Assembly (NCBI GenBank): GCA_019973155.2
Contig: BPQB01000003.1
Location: 310,001-374,000, forward strand
Direction of reading: 5' to 3'
DNA: 64,000 nt
Origin: Phanerochaete sordida
Taxonomy: Eukaryota > Basidiomycota > Agaricomycetes > Polyporales > Phanerochaetaceae
The position numbers and the translations under genes are program-made. The notes below the pieces were generated by a model. The model saw only the letters and a program-made list of their open reading frames with translations. It was not told where the DNA came from and did not search any database. Positions 34,600 to 47,029 of this stretch are shown here, piece after piece (positions within the stretch are counted from its first letter, which is position 1; the number at the start of each line of letters is the position of its first letter).

Positions 34600-36764
34600 T
34601 GCTGGAGCTGTGCGGAGACGAGGAGGGGCCCTCTGGGCTGCGTCCTGTCGTCACATTTCCCGTTAAATATCGCGCAGGCTATCTGGAAGGCCTCCGTGTG
34701 AGCTGATGCAGAGTTAAGGGTCAAAGAAGGCTTACCAGAACGCGGGGAAGAACGTGCGTCCATCGAGTGATTGGACATCTCCTCGCATCGCCCTGAGAAG
34801 AACGTTTTGATGCGCCTCTCGGGCGACGGCGTGTGCCCAACGCGTACAAGCCAGAGTTGCACGCTGTGCTCGGCCTGCTATCGTCGCCTGGGCTGCAATT
34901 CGGTGGTAAATATGACTGGCACGTTCGCGGTGGCGGGAGGGTGTTTACCACAGGTAACAACTATAGACCTGTATTCACACAGAAGGACCACATGATCAGC
35001 GCAGAGGTTGACAGCGGCTTATGGCAGGTCGACGTTGCAAGCATCGTTCGTTGCCTCATGGACGCGTCGGCAGCTGTGCGCCATGCTCCTGTGTGTACTG
35101 CGAATTGCACCCCGCGAGACTGCCGTTGTCTCTCCCCGCGGTCATGATCGGACAAAGCCAAACCTCGATGGCTGCGGTACAGATAGGTGCACATACACTC
35201 ACCTCTTGACTTCTGGAGTCTGGAGAGTTTGCTATGAGCTTCCCCGTTGCTGGGTATGCCGCCCTTCTGGGTCAGAAGAATCTCGCATTCCGTGACGGAG
35301 GCAGAGGCTTTGTCAAACGTCGTGTATGTATGTTTTAAGCTTGCCCGCTTGCGAACACGCTGATCCGTGCTTTGAACGTCAAAATTGTCCCATGGTATGT
35401 GGTCGTACTCCTTGCTTGCGCGACTATTGATCCTTCCAGGGAGCCTCAGCCGGCTGAATCTCCCGCAGCTCTGAGACTCGTCGATGGCATTCTGGGAGTA
35501 CATAAGCGTGTCTATCAGGATTCAGCGCCTTCCTATGCATATATGCAGCAGCGCACCTTATCTTCGGCGTTCCTCCTTTCCCGGTACGACGCAAAACTGT
35601 CTGTCTGCGTGTGCACCTCGTGCGGACGAGCCTTTCAGTCAACGTTACCGCTGTCTTCAGCTGCAGAGACTGGCCCAGCCATGGAGGGCGAGGACGATGA
35701 CAGAGACTCGTCGGTGCTTGCGCGACTCGGAGAGAGTTTCCGGTGGTGGGGGGAAGCAGAATGCGCGCCTTGTGGCAGCGAAGGAGGAGAAGAACCCTGT
35801 GGCGCGCTCTGCTGTACGCGACGCTGCGTGTTGTGAGGTCTGATTCTTGGTATACGTGTTCTCGCTACTGCGGTGGGTTGTCCGTAATATTTTCCAGATA
35901 TCCTAGTGGCCGAAAGACGAGAAAATAGCTGGAAATAGACGGGCGAGCGGGCAAGAGCTCGGCGCTACTTGAATTTCCAGTATATTGGGAATTTCGCGGA
36001 ATTTCAGCACGTGGACCGTGGGTGCAGACAGCGAGAAGGCATTCTGGCCATCTGAGCGAAGCGATGTCGGCGTCCAGTATTCTGGAAGTTCCCACGGGAT
36101 GTATCGCCGTATGTCTTCCCGTGCTCGCGCCACGTGGGCGTGCAGCGTCGCGGCGTTAGGCTCGGGGCCTGGACCGCGGCCGAATCTCGAGAGGGATGGG
36201 AAGTGTCATCGTGCCTGTAATCGTCCGTCTGCGCCGTCAATATATACTCTCCTGCGCCTCACTGCCTTTCGTTCCCATCTTCACCTCCCCCGCGAGCACC
36301 CCCAGCACACTCACCCCGCCAGTCGCCTCCCCAGCCCCGTCGCGCGCCCGGGAGCACATTCTCTGGTATCAAGGGTTGGTTTACATGTCGTGATATTGCA
36401 CAGGGATCGCTAGCACAAACTACTGAAGACGGGGACACACGACGCTGGTGTAGGAGTGGCTATTCGTAGGTGTCGGGCATTATATAGGTAGGCAGGAGAT
36501 ATATACTAGGAGGTATGTCGACAGCAGCAGGAAATAAAGGCAACGTTACATCACATACGAGAGCGTGAGGTCGACCGAGTGCATGGAAATGTCCGCAGGG
36601 TAGACAGCAAAATACGGGAGGGGAATGTCGTGGTGGTGGGGTGGTGGGCACGGGTACGGGTACAGGTGACCCGTAGGTGAGTGTGCCACTCAATGCGTAT
36701 TGGGGCGGAGGCGACGACCGCGTCGCCAATGGCTGATTTGCAGGCTTCAGGTCTCGGTCATGCA
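34600..36764. other. Gene-poor region of about 2.2 kb
   Basis: No gene with a recognisable family was found. A 180-residue frame on the minus strand (35503 down to 34961, MYSQNAIDESQSCGRFSR...) has a true ATG but no homologous motif and is probably chance. The part around 35960-36100 contains several near-palindromic GAATTTC and TTCTGGAAGTTC words, followed by a TATA-like element, treated separately. Confidence 0.5.
35960..36250 (+). promoter_or_regulatory. Promoter-like stretch with heat-shock-element-like words and a TATA box
   Basis: Clustered GAATTTC, GGAATTTC and ATTCTGGAAGTTC words resemble degenerate nTTCnnGAAn heat shock elements (the best is at about 36078-36092). A TATA-like CAATATATACT follows near 36238, then a C/T-rich stretch that resembles fungal transcription start regions. 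No convincing coding region follows on the plus strand, so the promoter reading is inference. Confidence 0.35.
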
Positions 36765-37081
36765 TCACGCCGCGGTGTTCATCGCCTGTGTTCGCCTGCC
36801 CGAGCTCTCCATGTCGCCCTTCCTCCTCGATGGCTTGGCGATCACCCGCCCCCGACCCCGCTCCTCCGACAGCCGGATGGACTCCGTCCACAGGTTGAGC
36901 GTGTAGTCGTGCAGCGACTTCGCGTAGCGCACGAAGGGATCAGCCTCGTCGATGTGCTGGCTCGGGTACATGGTGGGCATAATGCGCTTGCGCTACTTGT
37001 CTTGCGGGCGGCCGTCAGCACCTGGAACACAGCAAGAGCGGGTAATCCGTGGCACGCACCTAGGAAGACGTCGGATGGAAA
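36765..37081 (-). CDS. Possible small gene with an in-frame TAG upstream of its only ATG-headed exon
   Basis: The frame from the ATG at 36980 reads MPTMYPSQHIDEADPFVRYA, then KSLHDYTLNLWTESIRLSEE and a basic tail ending MNTAA. The middle part looks like a real amphipathic helical protein. Upstream, a 22-nt exon-like piece (37060-37081, FPSDVFL) with good splice signals joins in phase to GADGRPQDK, but the codon after this Lys is TAG (36993-36995) before RKRIMP. Either the protein starts at 36980 and the upstream phrase is fortuitous, or the gene carries a premature stop. Family not recognised. Confidence 0.4.
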
Positions 37082-38682
37082 CTGGAGGGAAAGGTGCGTG
37101 GAACGTCGTGCGCAGGGTATACTACGGCCGTTTGTTGGCAGGCGGCGGCGGCGACGGGCGGGAGCAAGATGGTGGCAGCAGCCTAAGGAACGTACCCTCG
37201 ATGCTGCTTGGAATCGGAGGGGTTTTTAGGTGGTCACGCGTCGGAACCCTGAGTGACTGGGTCGAGTTCGGATGGGAGCAGAAAGCTTCGCCACCTCCAC
37301 TTGTCGGCAGGTCGTCTGCCATAACCCGTTGCCTCAGGCCTTCTTTGCACCCAAGCACGGGACGGTTCTCCCCCTCGGAAATTGATAACGGCAGCCCACT
37401 CGAACTGATTACCTGATGGCCCACGTCATGTTTTCTCCACGCGCAGCGCGTTTCCACTGCCCGCGGACCTTGCACCCTCCCTGGCGCCCTCCCGCCCTCA
37501 GGCACCCTGCCCTCCGACCGGACGGCTCTCGGGGCGCTGCGAGCCTGACTGCGCTCGCCGCAAGCAGCCCGCCTGCCCTGCGCGGCGCCGCCGCCCAAGC
37601 CCGCAGCGCACAGAACCGCAGATGCGCACGAGAGCCCAGCGAGCGCCCCGTGGCTCCACAGCCGTCTAGCCGCTTTAGCCTTTCGCTCAAATTTTGGGGG
37701 GCCCGGCGCGCGCGCTGCCCTCGCTCGCCACCGTGCTTCTCGCCGCGAGCGGGGCCACCCTTATTTCTCGGGAAATGTGCTCGCGCGGACCATCGGGGGG
37801 CCCTCGCCCGTTCCCAGGCAACACGCTTCCCGCCTCCCGCCTCCTCCCCTCGCGTCGCGCGGCCGCGGCCTCGGCACGCGAGCTGCAGCGTGCCGGCGGC
37901 GAGATCCCGATCGCCCGATCCGCAACCTTGCTCCCTCTGAGCGCCACAAGGCACAGGCAGCACGAAACCGCGCTGCCCCCGGCCACCGTCGCGCGTCCCC
38001 CTAGGGCCCAGCGGGCTCGGGCTGCGGGCACAGGATGCTGCCGCGGTCTCGCATTCGCTCCACCGCGCCGCTGGTGTGCCACTTTGCTCGATTCAGTTGG
38101 CGGCTGGTTTGCGGAGCGCGTTCCACCTCCATATGTTTATGCCGCGCCTGCGGGTGGCGGTAACCTGGACGATTCCCGTGCTGGAGTGCAGCATCACAGC
38201 GTGTGCGCTCCACCTGCTGCCCTCCGCCCAGCGCGGGTGACCGCACGGCGTACGACATCAGGAGGCGGCGCTCTGGCCGTGTCATCGTGCCCAGCGATCA
38301 CGTACGCCGTCCCGCACCCTCGCGGCTCGCATCAGCCGGCGATCTGGGGTCAGGACACGTCTTCCATTGCGAGGAGCACGACGGCTAGCGGCCCATAGTT
38401 GCACCTGTATACGTACTACACGTCTGTATCGTACTCTGAACTCAAATACAAGCCCATGTCCACGACGCCGAGCAGTCCGAACGCACAAACACCGCGAGAG
38501 GATAGTCATCGAGCCATGAAATAGACATAAAAGTTCGTAAGGGTCGTGTCCGCTATTAGCACACCGAGCAACGCGCGAAAGCACAGGCAGCTAGAAAACA
38601 ACAAAAATGATACAGGTGGAGAAAAGCGGCGAAAAGTCTATGTACGTCAGCCATTGGGTAACAGGGTATCATGCGCTGATCA
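37082..38682. other. GC-rich intergenic region of about 1.6 kb
   Basis: No supportable gene. The stretch 37420-38100 is very GC-rich with long open frames on both strands, which I read as composition effects. The ATG-headed piece ending near 37200 on the minus strand (MADDLPTSGGGEAF...) could be a first exon of the small gene at 36765, but the phase does not fit. Confidence 0.5.
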
Positions 38683-41600
38683 TCACCGCGAGCGGGGCGG
38701 CGGCGGTGTGGTCGAGCGGCGGTGGAGCACGTCGTCCTTGGAGCGCACGTCGAGCGTGACCGGCAGGTTGTGGTACCGCTGCAGGTCGAACGCCTCCGAG
38801 CGCCCGATCCCGCCCGCGTCGTTCGGCAGCCAGATCACCGGCGGCGGCGCGAGCAACTCCGGCGCGTACAGCATCCCCGCCATCTCCTCTGCGTGGTCCG
38901 CGAACGGCAGCGGCGGCAGGCGCGGCGGCGCCTCCGGGTTCGTGCGCGCCGCGCGCTCCGTCGCCGTCAGGTCGTCGAGCGTCTCCGTCTCTGCGGCGCG
39001 TCCAGGTCAGCCCGGGGTGCGAAGGTTTGGAAAGGTGGGGCTCACCAAGCGGGACGGGCCCGCGCGCTTGCGACGGCGAGGGCATGACCGCGAGCGTGAG
39101 CGACATCATCTCGAGGATGCTCGCGAACGAGCCGCGCATGCGCGTGTTGCGGCCCGAGCTCACGAGGCTCGTGCTCTCCTCGTCGACGTCGCGCGGCGTC
39201 TTCGGGCGCGCGGCCTGCGCGAAGGTGTCGAGCGAGTTCTGCGCGACGACGCCGAGCGCGCGCCGGCCGGGCCGCCGCGTGCGCCACGCGCAGGACGCCT
39301 CGACGAGCAACGCGACGAGGCCTGCCGCGCCGCAGAGCACGCCGCCCTCGGCCCAGAGCCGTCGGCTGAGCAGGATCAGGCCGACGACGAGTGGCTGGAA
39401 CGCGAGCAGCGTGCCGAGCCGCTTGATGAGCCAGAGCTGCAGCACGCCGCCGGTTTGTGAGGTCGTCCGGCCGTACACGTAACCGCACAGGAATCGGTGG
39501 GCTAGGGGGCCTCGTGAGCGTGCCGACACTACCAGCCGAGCGGAGCATCAGAAACGCACCTATCAGTGTGAGGAAGACAAGGACAACCGCGGCGGGTGCG
39601 ACCAGCGGGAATATCAGCGAGAATGTCGAGGTGAGGAGCACGGCCATCACGCAACACGCTAGGGCGTACGTGGGGTTGTAACTTCTGGGGTACACCGCTG
39701 CAGCAATAATTAATCACTTGGTCACGGTGTTCTATGAAAAGGCGGACTCACCTCTGAATCTTTGCCGAGGAGTCACAGCAGCCACTTCGGCCCGCAGCAC
39801 ACGCAGGAGATGGAAGGGTTGCAGCATCAGCAGTGCCGGAGCGATAACAGCGACCGTGAGGATCAGAGACATTGCAAATGCGCCCATGTAGATAGCCCCG
39901 TTCGCCACCACAGGCGCACCCGGAGCGAACGTGCAGAAGGCATCGAACGCGAAGAGGGCGGCGCCTACAGTGAAGAGCCAAGCTCCGCCTACGATGGCCA
40001 ACATCCAGAATACCGCCTGGAACACCCTGAATTGAAGCCCAGAAAGCGACACTGGGGTCAGCAATTGCCGAACCCCTACAGATAAAATCAGTATGAATTC
40101 ACCTCCGCGAACTTCGCGTACGCACCATGCACGATCCAAACTGCGACGGTAATGAATAGCGCTGCCCCAAACGCGGCCGCAAGGCACACAGCAACTCCTG
40201 CTCCGAGAAAGTTACCCGAGGAAAGTGGTTGGAAAAAGGGGAAATAGTGGCCAAATTCTGGCGCGGCCGCGACTGTGAGCCCGGCGATACCAGTTACTAT
40301 ACGTAACATCAGTCAGTCCGCTATTCGTACACGAGTACGCAATGGACTCACGCAGTATACCCAGCAATACTGCGACGGTCACGGTGACCGTCCAGAAGGC
40401 CAGGGTCCTAGCGGGTCCACCCTCGTTCTGCAGTTCATCCCACCGGATATCCTCCTTCGCGCGACCCTCGATGAGCTCGATGCCGGGCACAAAGTGCAGG
40501 CCGCGGCCGACCATAAGCCATCCCTTGATGCGCGCGCCGTCGGCGATGTCCTTGTAGCACTCGCTCTGCACCTCGCTGATCTCGGCGTTGATCGCCTTGA
40601 GCTTCGCGCGCCACACGTTGATGTCCGCGTAGATGTGCCCGAGGTCGTCGTGGACGAGCCCGGAGAGCGGGCGCACGAACGGCCCGCGCGGCTGCACGCG
40701 CAGGTGCGGCGGCGGCTGCTCCGCCTCATCGCCCGCGCCGTCGCGCCGCAGCGGGAACGTCTCGCGCCGGTCCTCGCTCCCCTGCGCGGGCTTCGGGCGC
40801 GGCGGGCGCGGGCGGCGCCGCGGCGCCGTGTGGTACTCCTCGGCGTGCAGGAACGCCTCCGGGTCCTCGCTCAGGATGTCGACCCAGTCCTCGCCGAGCT
40901 CGAGCGAGGACTCCTCCTGGATCGAGTCCCCGGTCTGGTGCGCCCACCACCCCGGCGGCGGCAGCGGGTTCTCGTTGAACGCCGCCGTGTCCCAGGAAGT
41001 GTGCGCGGCACCTGTTCCGTACGGTGCTGCGTCAGGCACGGGCGACTCGGTAAAAGGAGCCGCGCCAAGCTGGCCCTCATGGTCGACGATGACTTGGCTA
41101 CCGATAGGCAGGCGGCCAAGAGCAACAGAGTTACGATTAACCTCTTGGAAGCGAGATCCGATGACGCGTTGGTTGAAAGCATCCGACAGGCTAGGCCCTC
41201 GGGGCCTTGCGCCCTGCTCGGGAGGAAGAGCATCCTCTCCCAAGTCCCCACCGCTGAAACCTTCGAGAGCGCGAAGCTTGTAGTACTGTGAAGGCATCAC
41301 GTAAGAAGTGGGAGGAAGCGAGGATGAGCCAATGGCCGGATTTCTTCCACGATTCCTACGTCGCTTGAGACCGAGTCAGTAATGCACCTCTGCTCGTCCT
41401 TCCGGAAGATAAAACTTACCGAAGGGTTGCCCAGAGGAAGAGGGCGGCTGATATGGGGCTTCGGAGGCACTGGAGGTGGGGTCTCAGAACGCGGGGGCGA
41501 TCCAGACGGGTAGAAGTCAACTATGGAGGGGTCGGGAGTAGATAGTTTGAACGACTTGATGTACTTTGTCTCCGCAACCTCGAGTTGTTCTAGTATCTGG

Positions 41601-43280
41601 TCGCGTTCGTCGATGAGAACTGCGAGGTGAGTCGTGTCCCTGATTGGCGGAATAGACAGAAGTCAGAACCAGAGGAAGGGCGATTGAACGTGACATGCGC
41701 ACCCGATAGAGAATAGACTTATGACATCGATTTCGAGCTGCGCCTTCTCCTCGTTCCTCCAGTCCTGGGTCCTTCTCCTCCTCCGACTACCCCCATTTGC
41801 GGCACTTTCGTTGCTCTCCAGAGATGAGCTAAGGCCAGTTTTGACGATGAACTCCTTCAACCGTTTCTCTCCCCAGCCAACGAAGCCCGGAGCATGGCGC
41901 GCACTGAGCCATCCCATCTCCAGCTCTTGGCATCGGATATTGAGCCAGCGTCTGCGATGCGCCACGAGCCGGTTGAACTCTCGCAGAATCAGGTATAATG
42001 CAGGAAGGACGCCAAGCACGATAGTGAACACAGTGAGAATAATGATACGCGTTCTAGTGTTTGGGGCTCTGTCAGAGCCGTTGATAATTTCGCGTGATAT
42101 AGCAGAGGTAGAGGTGGTCGTGTTTGTTGTAATAGCGCGGTTGTCTAGAAGCCGCAGAAGCCGCAGTAGGCTGAGGTCCTGAAGAGCCGAATACGCGCCA
42201 GTAAACCTCGCGGGGGCCGTGGAACGTGCAAGGCAGGGGGTGTCGGCCATGTATAGAGGTAGCAGGCCAGCGAGAGCCAGGAGAGACCACGCGAGGGTTA
42301 TTCGGAGACATAGCCAGAGCAGGCGTTGGCTGAGCAAGTCGTCCGAGGGAAACAGCTCGGCGTCATGACCGATTGACCTTCCAGCATCCGAGACGTCTGA
42401 GGGAAGCGCGGGCACCATAGGCACGTTTGGAAATAGGAATGCCCAGAACGAGCGTCCGAGGGGTTTCGGACGGAGACTAGCTCCAATGAGCGAATGGTTG
42501 GATTTCTGCGATGGCATGCCACGTACTCTGCATGAACGAACCATTCTCTTGCGGCGTATACTTGACGGTAGCGGGGGCGTAAAGTAGCAAATATTATCTG
42601 TGTTAAAGGTCAGTTCGGCTCGCAGAGAACACCAGTGAGGACTCACCCAGAGAAGTACACCTATTACAGTCGGTACAACTAACGTAGATATTAAACCTAG
42701 AGATTGGGCATCTACTCCGTCTCCTATGCAGACAGGATCGACCCGGAGATCTGTGAACACGCTTTGAGAGGCAGGTAGAACAGTTGTCATCGAAGTTGGA
42801 GTCGTGAACGTAGTCTGGCTTAAAGATGTGAATGTCGTTTTGGCTTCGTTTATCGTGACTGGTACAGACGACGGGACGGTGAACTCGACGATGTCGGTCT
42901 GGGTATACTGTGACTGTGGTGCAGACGACCTTGAGGCGGCCCCAGCAGAAGTATCTGGCTCCAGCGAGGGGGGTGAAGCTGGGGAGCCGGACAGAGTCGC
43001 ACCAGACCAGTTGAGGGCTTTGCTTGGGGTGAAGAGCGTGTCCGAGAATGTCGACCACCAGAAAACATTAATTGAGTCGCTGCTAGTGTCCTGGGAACGT
43101 TGTGGATGTCGTAGAGGTGTAAAGGGAATGGCAGAGTACGAGGCTCTGCTCACGAAACCCTGTTGGCAGGGGTTGAACAAGGGACTCGAGAGCGGAGGCG
43201 AGGACTGGAGGTGGTACAAGGCAAGAGACCGGCACGGGCGAAGCGACGAGCGAGGCTGGGAACTCTGCCCGGAACGCCAT
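38683..43280 (-). CDS. CSC1/DUF221-type (OSCA/TMEM63-like) stress-gated cation channel
   Basis: A large multi-exon membrane protein of the CSC1 family, calcium-permeable osmosensitive channels. The 5' exons read SINVFWWSTFSDTLF, then a Ser/Thr-rich extracellular stretch and a helix (LGLISTLVVPTVIGVLLW). Next come FWAFLFPNVPMVPALP, LCLRITLAWSLLALAGLLPL and a helix starting IIILTVFTIVLGVLPAL before RHAPGFVGWGEKRLKEFI. The cytosolic part contains DTTHLAVLIDERDQILEQLE and AKLKAINAEISEVQSECYKD. The 7TM block follows, including TLAFWTVTVTVAVLLGIL, GNFLGAGVAVCLAAAFGAAL, FQAVFWMLAIVGGAWLF and RFLCGYVYGRTTSQTGGV. The last exon has the family tail PPVIWLPNDAGGIGRSEAFD and ends PPPPRSR. The start is uncertain: the frame with LFNPCQQGFVSRASY has no ATG, so a short intron probably joins it to the ATG at 43280 or 43299. 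Confidence 0.75.
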
Positions 43281-43642
43281 CCACGCGCACACCACCTTCA
43301 TCAATCCCAACTAACTCGCCGCTTATGGCATCGCTTCCCGCTCTCCCACGACTCAGCTCGCACGCCGTGCAGCTCATGTTCACTCGTGCACGCAACACGG
43401 TCATGTAATTGTTGCAGTCGCAGGTTGAGACTGCAGCAGTCATACTGAGAGAGCAACACGGCGACACGCCTCGAGGCGTTGACAGGTTGCACAGACTTGG
43501 CATGACATGGCCGGCGAATCGCCGGAGAGGCATACCGTTGCCTGCCTCGAGTTCGATACGCAATGCATCTGGCCGTGCGCTAGGACGCCATGAGTCTGAT
43601 GAAGAAGCTGGACCAGACAGAGAACATACAAAGTTTGAGCGA
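43281..43642. other. Intergenic region
   Basis: Upstream flank of the CSC1-like gene and downstream flank of the small MGC gene. Alternative start codons of the CSC1-like gene may lie in its left part; otherwise nothing supportable. Confidence 0.4.
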
Positions 43643-43885
43643 TTATCGCTCGTTGGCAGGTATGATCATCATTTGACCATCCTTCTCGGTCATCAATGCG
43701 CGAGGATGGACCCAGGGAGGCGCGTCGTCCTCTATCACAGGGGAAGGAGGTCCCCGACGCTTGCGTTCACGGTACTCTTTCCACCGTCTAGTCAAGGGCT
43801 GTGGTGCAAGCCTCCCGCCGTGTCGCGATTGGATCCCGGCCGAGTCGGATTGTATATCAATGTGTTTGCTTGATATGCAACCCAT
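43643..43885 (-). CDS. 80-residue protein with an N-terminal MGC lipidation motif
   Basis: A single exon from the ATG at 43885 to the TAA at 43643. The N-terminus MGCISSK fits the N-myristoylation rule (Met removed, Gly2, small residue at position 6, Lys at 7) with Cys3 as a palmitoylation site, as in Src-family kinases and other membrane-tethered proteins. The body is basic and polar (LTRRWKEYRERKRRGPPSP) and then ends PPWVHPRALMTEKDGQ, MMIIPANER. No transmembrane helix. An in-frame Met lies upstream (MYGLKPRISL), but using it would bury the MGC motif. It sits between the CSC1-like gene and SLY1 and is divergent from SLY1 by about 500 bp. Family not recognised; membrane anchoring is inferred from the motif. 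Confidence 0.6.
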   Translation of the reverse strand: MGCISSKHIDIQSDSAGIQSRHGGRLAPQPLTRRWKEYRERKRRGPPSPVIEDDAPPWVHPRALMTEKDGQMMIIPANER

Positions 43886-44382
43886 GAGGCTAATGCGAGG
43901 CTTGAGACCATACACAGAGCCACCGAGAGTAAAACTGGCTTACAGAGAAGGTAGAGTAGGCAAAGTGGTCGCTCGCCCAGAGATTCCAGACGAGCCCTTT
44001 AATACAGTGCGGTCTGACCTCGTACCCGCGAATCACTTGTCGCGAGGGAATGAGATTGATATCCAGGAACCAGCTGATGCTGTGCAGTTGACCAGCACTT
44101 AGAGCTCTGCATGGTTGCGTTGAAAGACACGTGAAGCAGATGGCTGAGAGGGGAAAGCAGGAAATATTTGTCGCTGAGCGCAGGAAAGGAGTGCGCCCCG
44201 ACGCGCGTCACAATTGATGCGTACGTGAGCCGAATTAGGAAATCGCCACGTGTGACGCCCGAACCGACACGCTTCCCCTCCGCTGCGAGCTCCCTCGCAG
44301 TCGCGACATCCTCGGTCTTCCCTTTCGTCCACGCAACTCGCTTACAGTCTGTGAGTGCTGAAAGGTGCGCAGACCTTATGCC
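43886..44382. other. Shared upstream region of the MGC gene and SLY1
   Basis: About 500 bp between divergent start codons, the likely site of both promoters. Pyrimidine-rich sequence lies just upstream of the SLY1 start. No gene seen. Confidence 0.5.
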
Positions 44383-46850
44383 ATGGCGAGCACCGCTCTC
44401 AAGCAGGTAAGCATTCCTACTGAATTCATGTCGTCATTCACGACCGACCCTCTTGCACTCATAGGCTAGTGCTACGCCGCCAACGCTGCAACAGGCACAG
44501 ACAAATGCCCTGCTCACGTTGCTCAACCTCAACAATTCCATCGACCCTTCCTCCAACCCTCTGACCAACATCACAAAGTCGAACCCTACCTCCACCAAAC
44601 CAATCAGCCCACCAGGACCTGCTGTTTGGAAGGTGCTAATCCTTGACCAGTACACGAAGGACATATTGGCGACTGTACTTCGCGTACAAGACCTTCGCGA
44701 TGTTGGAGTGACTCTCCACGTGTGAGTAACAATTCAAGTGCTCTAGCCCTACCTCCGCTCACCTCCCGTTAGACAGCTACACTCGTCTAGACCACCTCTA
44801 CCAGACGTTCCTGCAGTCTACTTCGTGTCCCCTACGTTGGCAAATATCAGACGCATAGCCTATGACCTGGAGAAGAACCTGTACGAGTCATTCCACCTCA
44901 ACTTTGTCGAACCTCTTCCGAGAGCTCTGTTAGAAGAGCTCGCCGCTGCGGTCGCACGGGACGGAAGCGGTGAACTTGTGGAACAGGTAACGCACTCTAC
45001 GTCATCGCATGAAGTCCATTACTGACATGCTTCACTAGGTTCTAGACCAGTACCTGTCTTTCATCTCTCCGTCACCATCGTTGTTCTCGCTGCTACCCCA
45101 TTCGCACAACTCGTCGCCCACAACACCTGGCACACCTGGCGCGTCCACCACTCCAGAGACCCAATCGACCTATGCCGTCCTCAACTCGCCATCCTCCACG
45201 GAGCAGGAGATTGAAGCTGAGATCGAGCGGGTAGCCACCGGACTCTTCAGTGTCGTCGCGACTATGGGTGCGTGTTCTGTGTTACCTGCATTAGCCATAC
45301 GCTCAATGTCCACAGGTCACGTCCCTATAATACGCTGTCCAAGAGGCAACGCGGCGGAGATGATTGCGAAGAAGCTTGAGCAAAAGATTCGCGATGCTAT
45401 CCTATCTGCGTCAAGGTCTCAGTCAACATCGCTATTTACGCAGGACTCAAGCGGCCTGTCTAACCTCCAGCGACCTCGTAAGCCATCACCATTGCTGGGG
45501 ACTGAACGTGTCTAACATTTACGTCAAGTCCTCCTACTTCTCGATCGTAATGTGGACCTGGTGCCCATGCTGTCCCATGGCTGGACCTACCAGGCCTTGG
45601 TGTCAGACTGCCTCGACATGAAGCTCAACCGAGTAGTCGTCTCTCAACCCCAGAAGAAGTCTTACGACCTGGATTCCAAGGACTTCTTCTGGGCCAAGAA
45701 TGCCGCCAACCCGTTCCCTCAGGTCGCCGAGGACATCGATACCGAACTGAACCGATACAAGCAGGATGCTGCTGAAATAACGCGTTCAACGGGTATCAGT
45801 GACGTCAATGACATTGCTCAGGTGTAAGTCTTCAGGCTGTGCTCTTGGATACAATTTCTCATAGGATAGGTTGCAGTGACCTGTCGGCAAACGCAGCACA
45901 CCTCAAGACTGCTATCACCGCTTTACCAGAGCTCACAGCACGTAAAGCGACACTTGATACTCACATGAACATAGCTACTGCTCTACTTGAAGATATCAAG
46001 AAGCGTGGCTTGGACGAATTGTTCAGCATGGAGGAGGCCATCACGAAGCAGGCAAGTGTAATCACCGTTGGTCCTTATGTAGGGCCGTGCTCATATTTTG
46101 TAGAACGTGCAAACCATTCTCGAGACGCTTCGGCACCCCAAACCAGATGTCGTCATGACCCCGGCCGACAAACTTCGCCTAGTGCTTGTCTTCTACCTCT
46201 CATCTCCAGACAACGCCATCTCCAAGGATGACATTGCGGAACTTGAGAAAGAGCTCAAGTCTGCGGGAGCCGACACCTCCGCCTTCGAGTACGTCCGGCG
46301 CACCCGCGAGATCTCGCGGATGACGGTCCCGACGGCCGTCGGCGGCACCTCGACGCCCGTGCTGAGCGGCACGCCGGGCGGCGAGCTCTTCAAGGGCTTC
46401 AGCGCGCTCGGCAACCGGCTCATCAAGGACCGCGGGCTCGACAACCTGCTCAGTGGCGTCAAGAACTTCCTGCCCGCGAATAAGCTGCTGCCCGTCACGC
46501 GCCTCACCGAGGCGCTCATGGACTCGTCCGCGGCGTCGAACCAGTCGCTCCAGGAGACGGACGACTTCCTGTTCCTCGACCCACGCGCGCCCAAGAACCC
46601 GAACGCGGGCCTCGGCATTGCTGGTGTCGGCCCCGGTGGCGCGGGTGGCGCAGCGAGTGGACGTTCGAAGCGCATGGCGTTCTCCGAGGGCGTCGTGTTC
46701 GTGGTCGGAGGTGCTGGATACGTCGAATACGGCAACCTCGAGGAGTGGGCCCAGCGGACGGGCAAGAGGGTGACCTATGGCGGCACCGAGATTCTGGACC
46801 CGGGAGGATTCGTGAAGGTGCTCGAGAGCCTCGGGAAAGGTTCTGCGTAG
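44383..46850 (+). CDS. SLY1: Sly1, Sec1/Munc18-family vesicle fusion protein
   Basis: SM protein that clasps Sed5-type SNARE complexes in ER-Golgi traffic. The start at 44383 gives MASTALKQ, then a 5' intron. Domain 1 has [35 protein letters not shown] and [20 protein letters not shown]. Later exons carry [60 protein letters not shown] and [20 protein letters not shown]. The C-terminal part has [20 protein letters not shown], a low-complexity stretch, and the final domain-3b segment [19 protein letters not shown], all characteristic of Sly1. About 680 residues in roughly nine exons. The helices and the strand-rich C-terminus are complete, with no sign of damage. Confidence 0.95.
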
Positions 46851-47029
46851 CTGTGTTGCTCGTACTATGGATACCTCAATCTGACTATTTCTTCTGGAGC
46901 TTTTTCTTGCTGATCTACGGCCTGAGAGCGAAAGCACGAAAGCATAGATGCATATAACAGCCTAGAATACAGTAGGTGATAGGGTTACAGATTATGGTGG
47001 GTCGCCGATTCATAGTCCGTTGCCCTAGT

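Noticed and set aside
34961..35503. 180-residue minus-strand open frame with an ATG
   Set aside because: No conserved motif, mixed composition and no neighbouring exon-like pieces; kept only as part of the gene-poor region.
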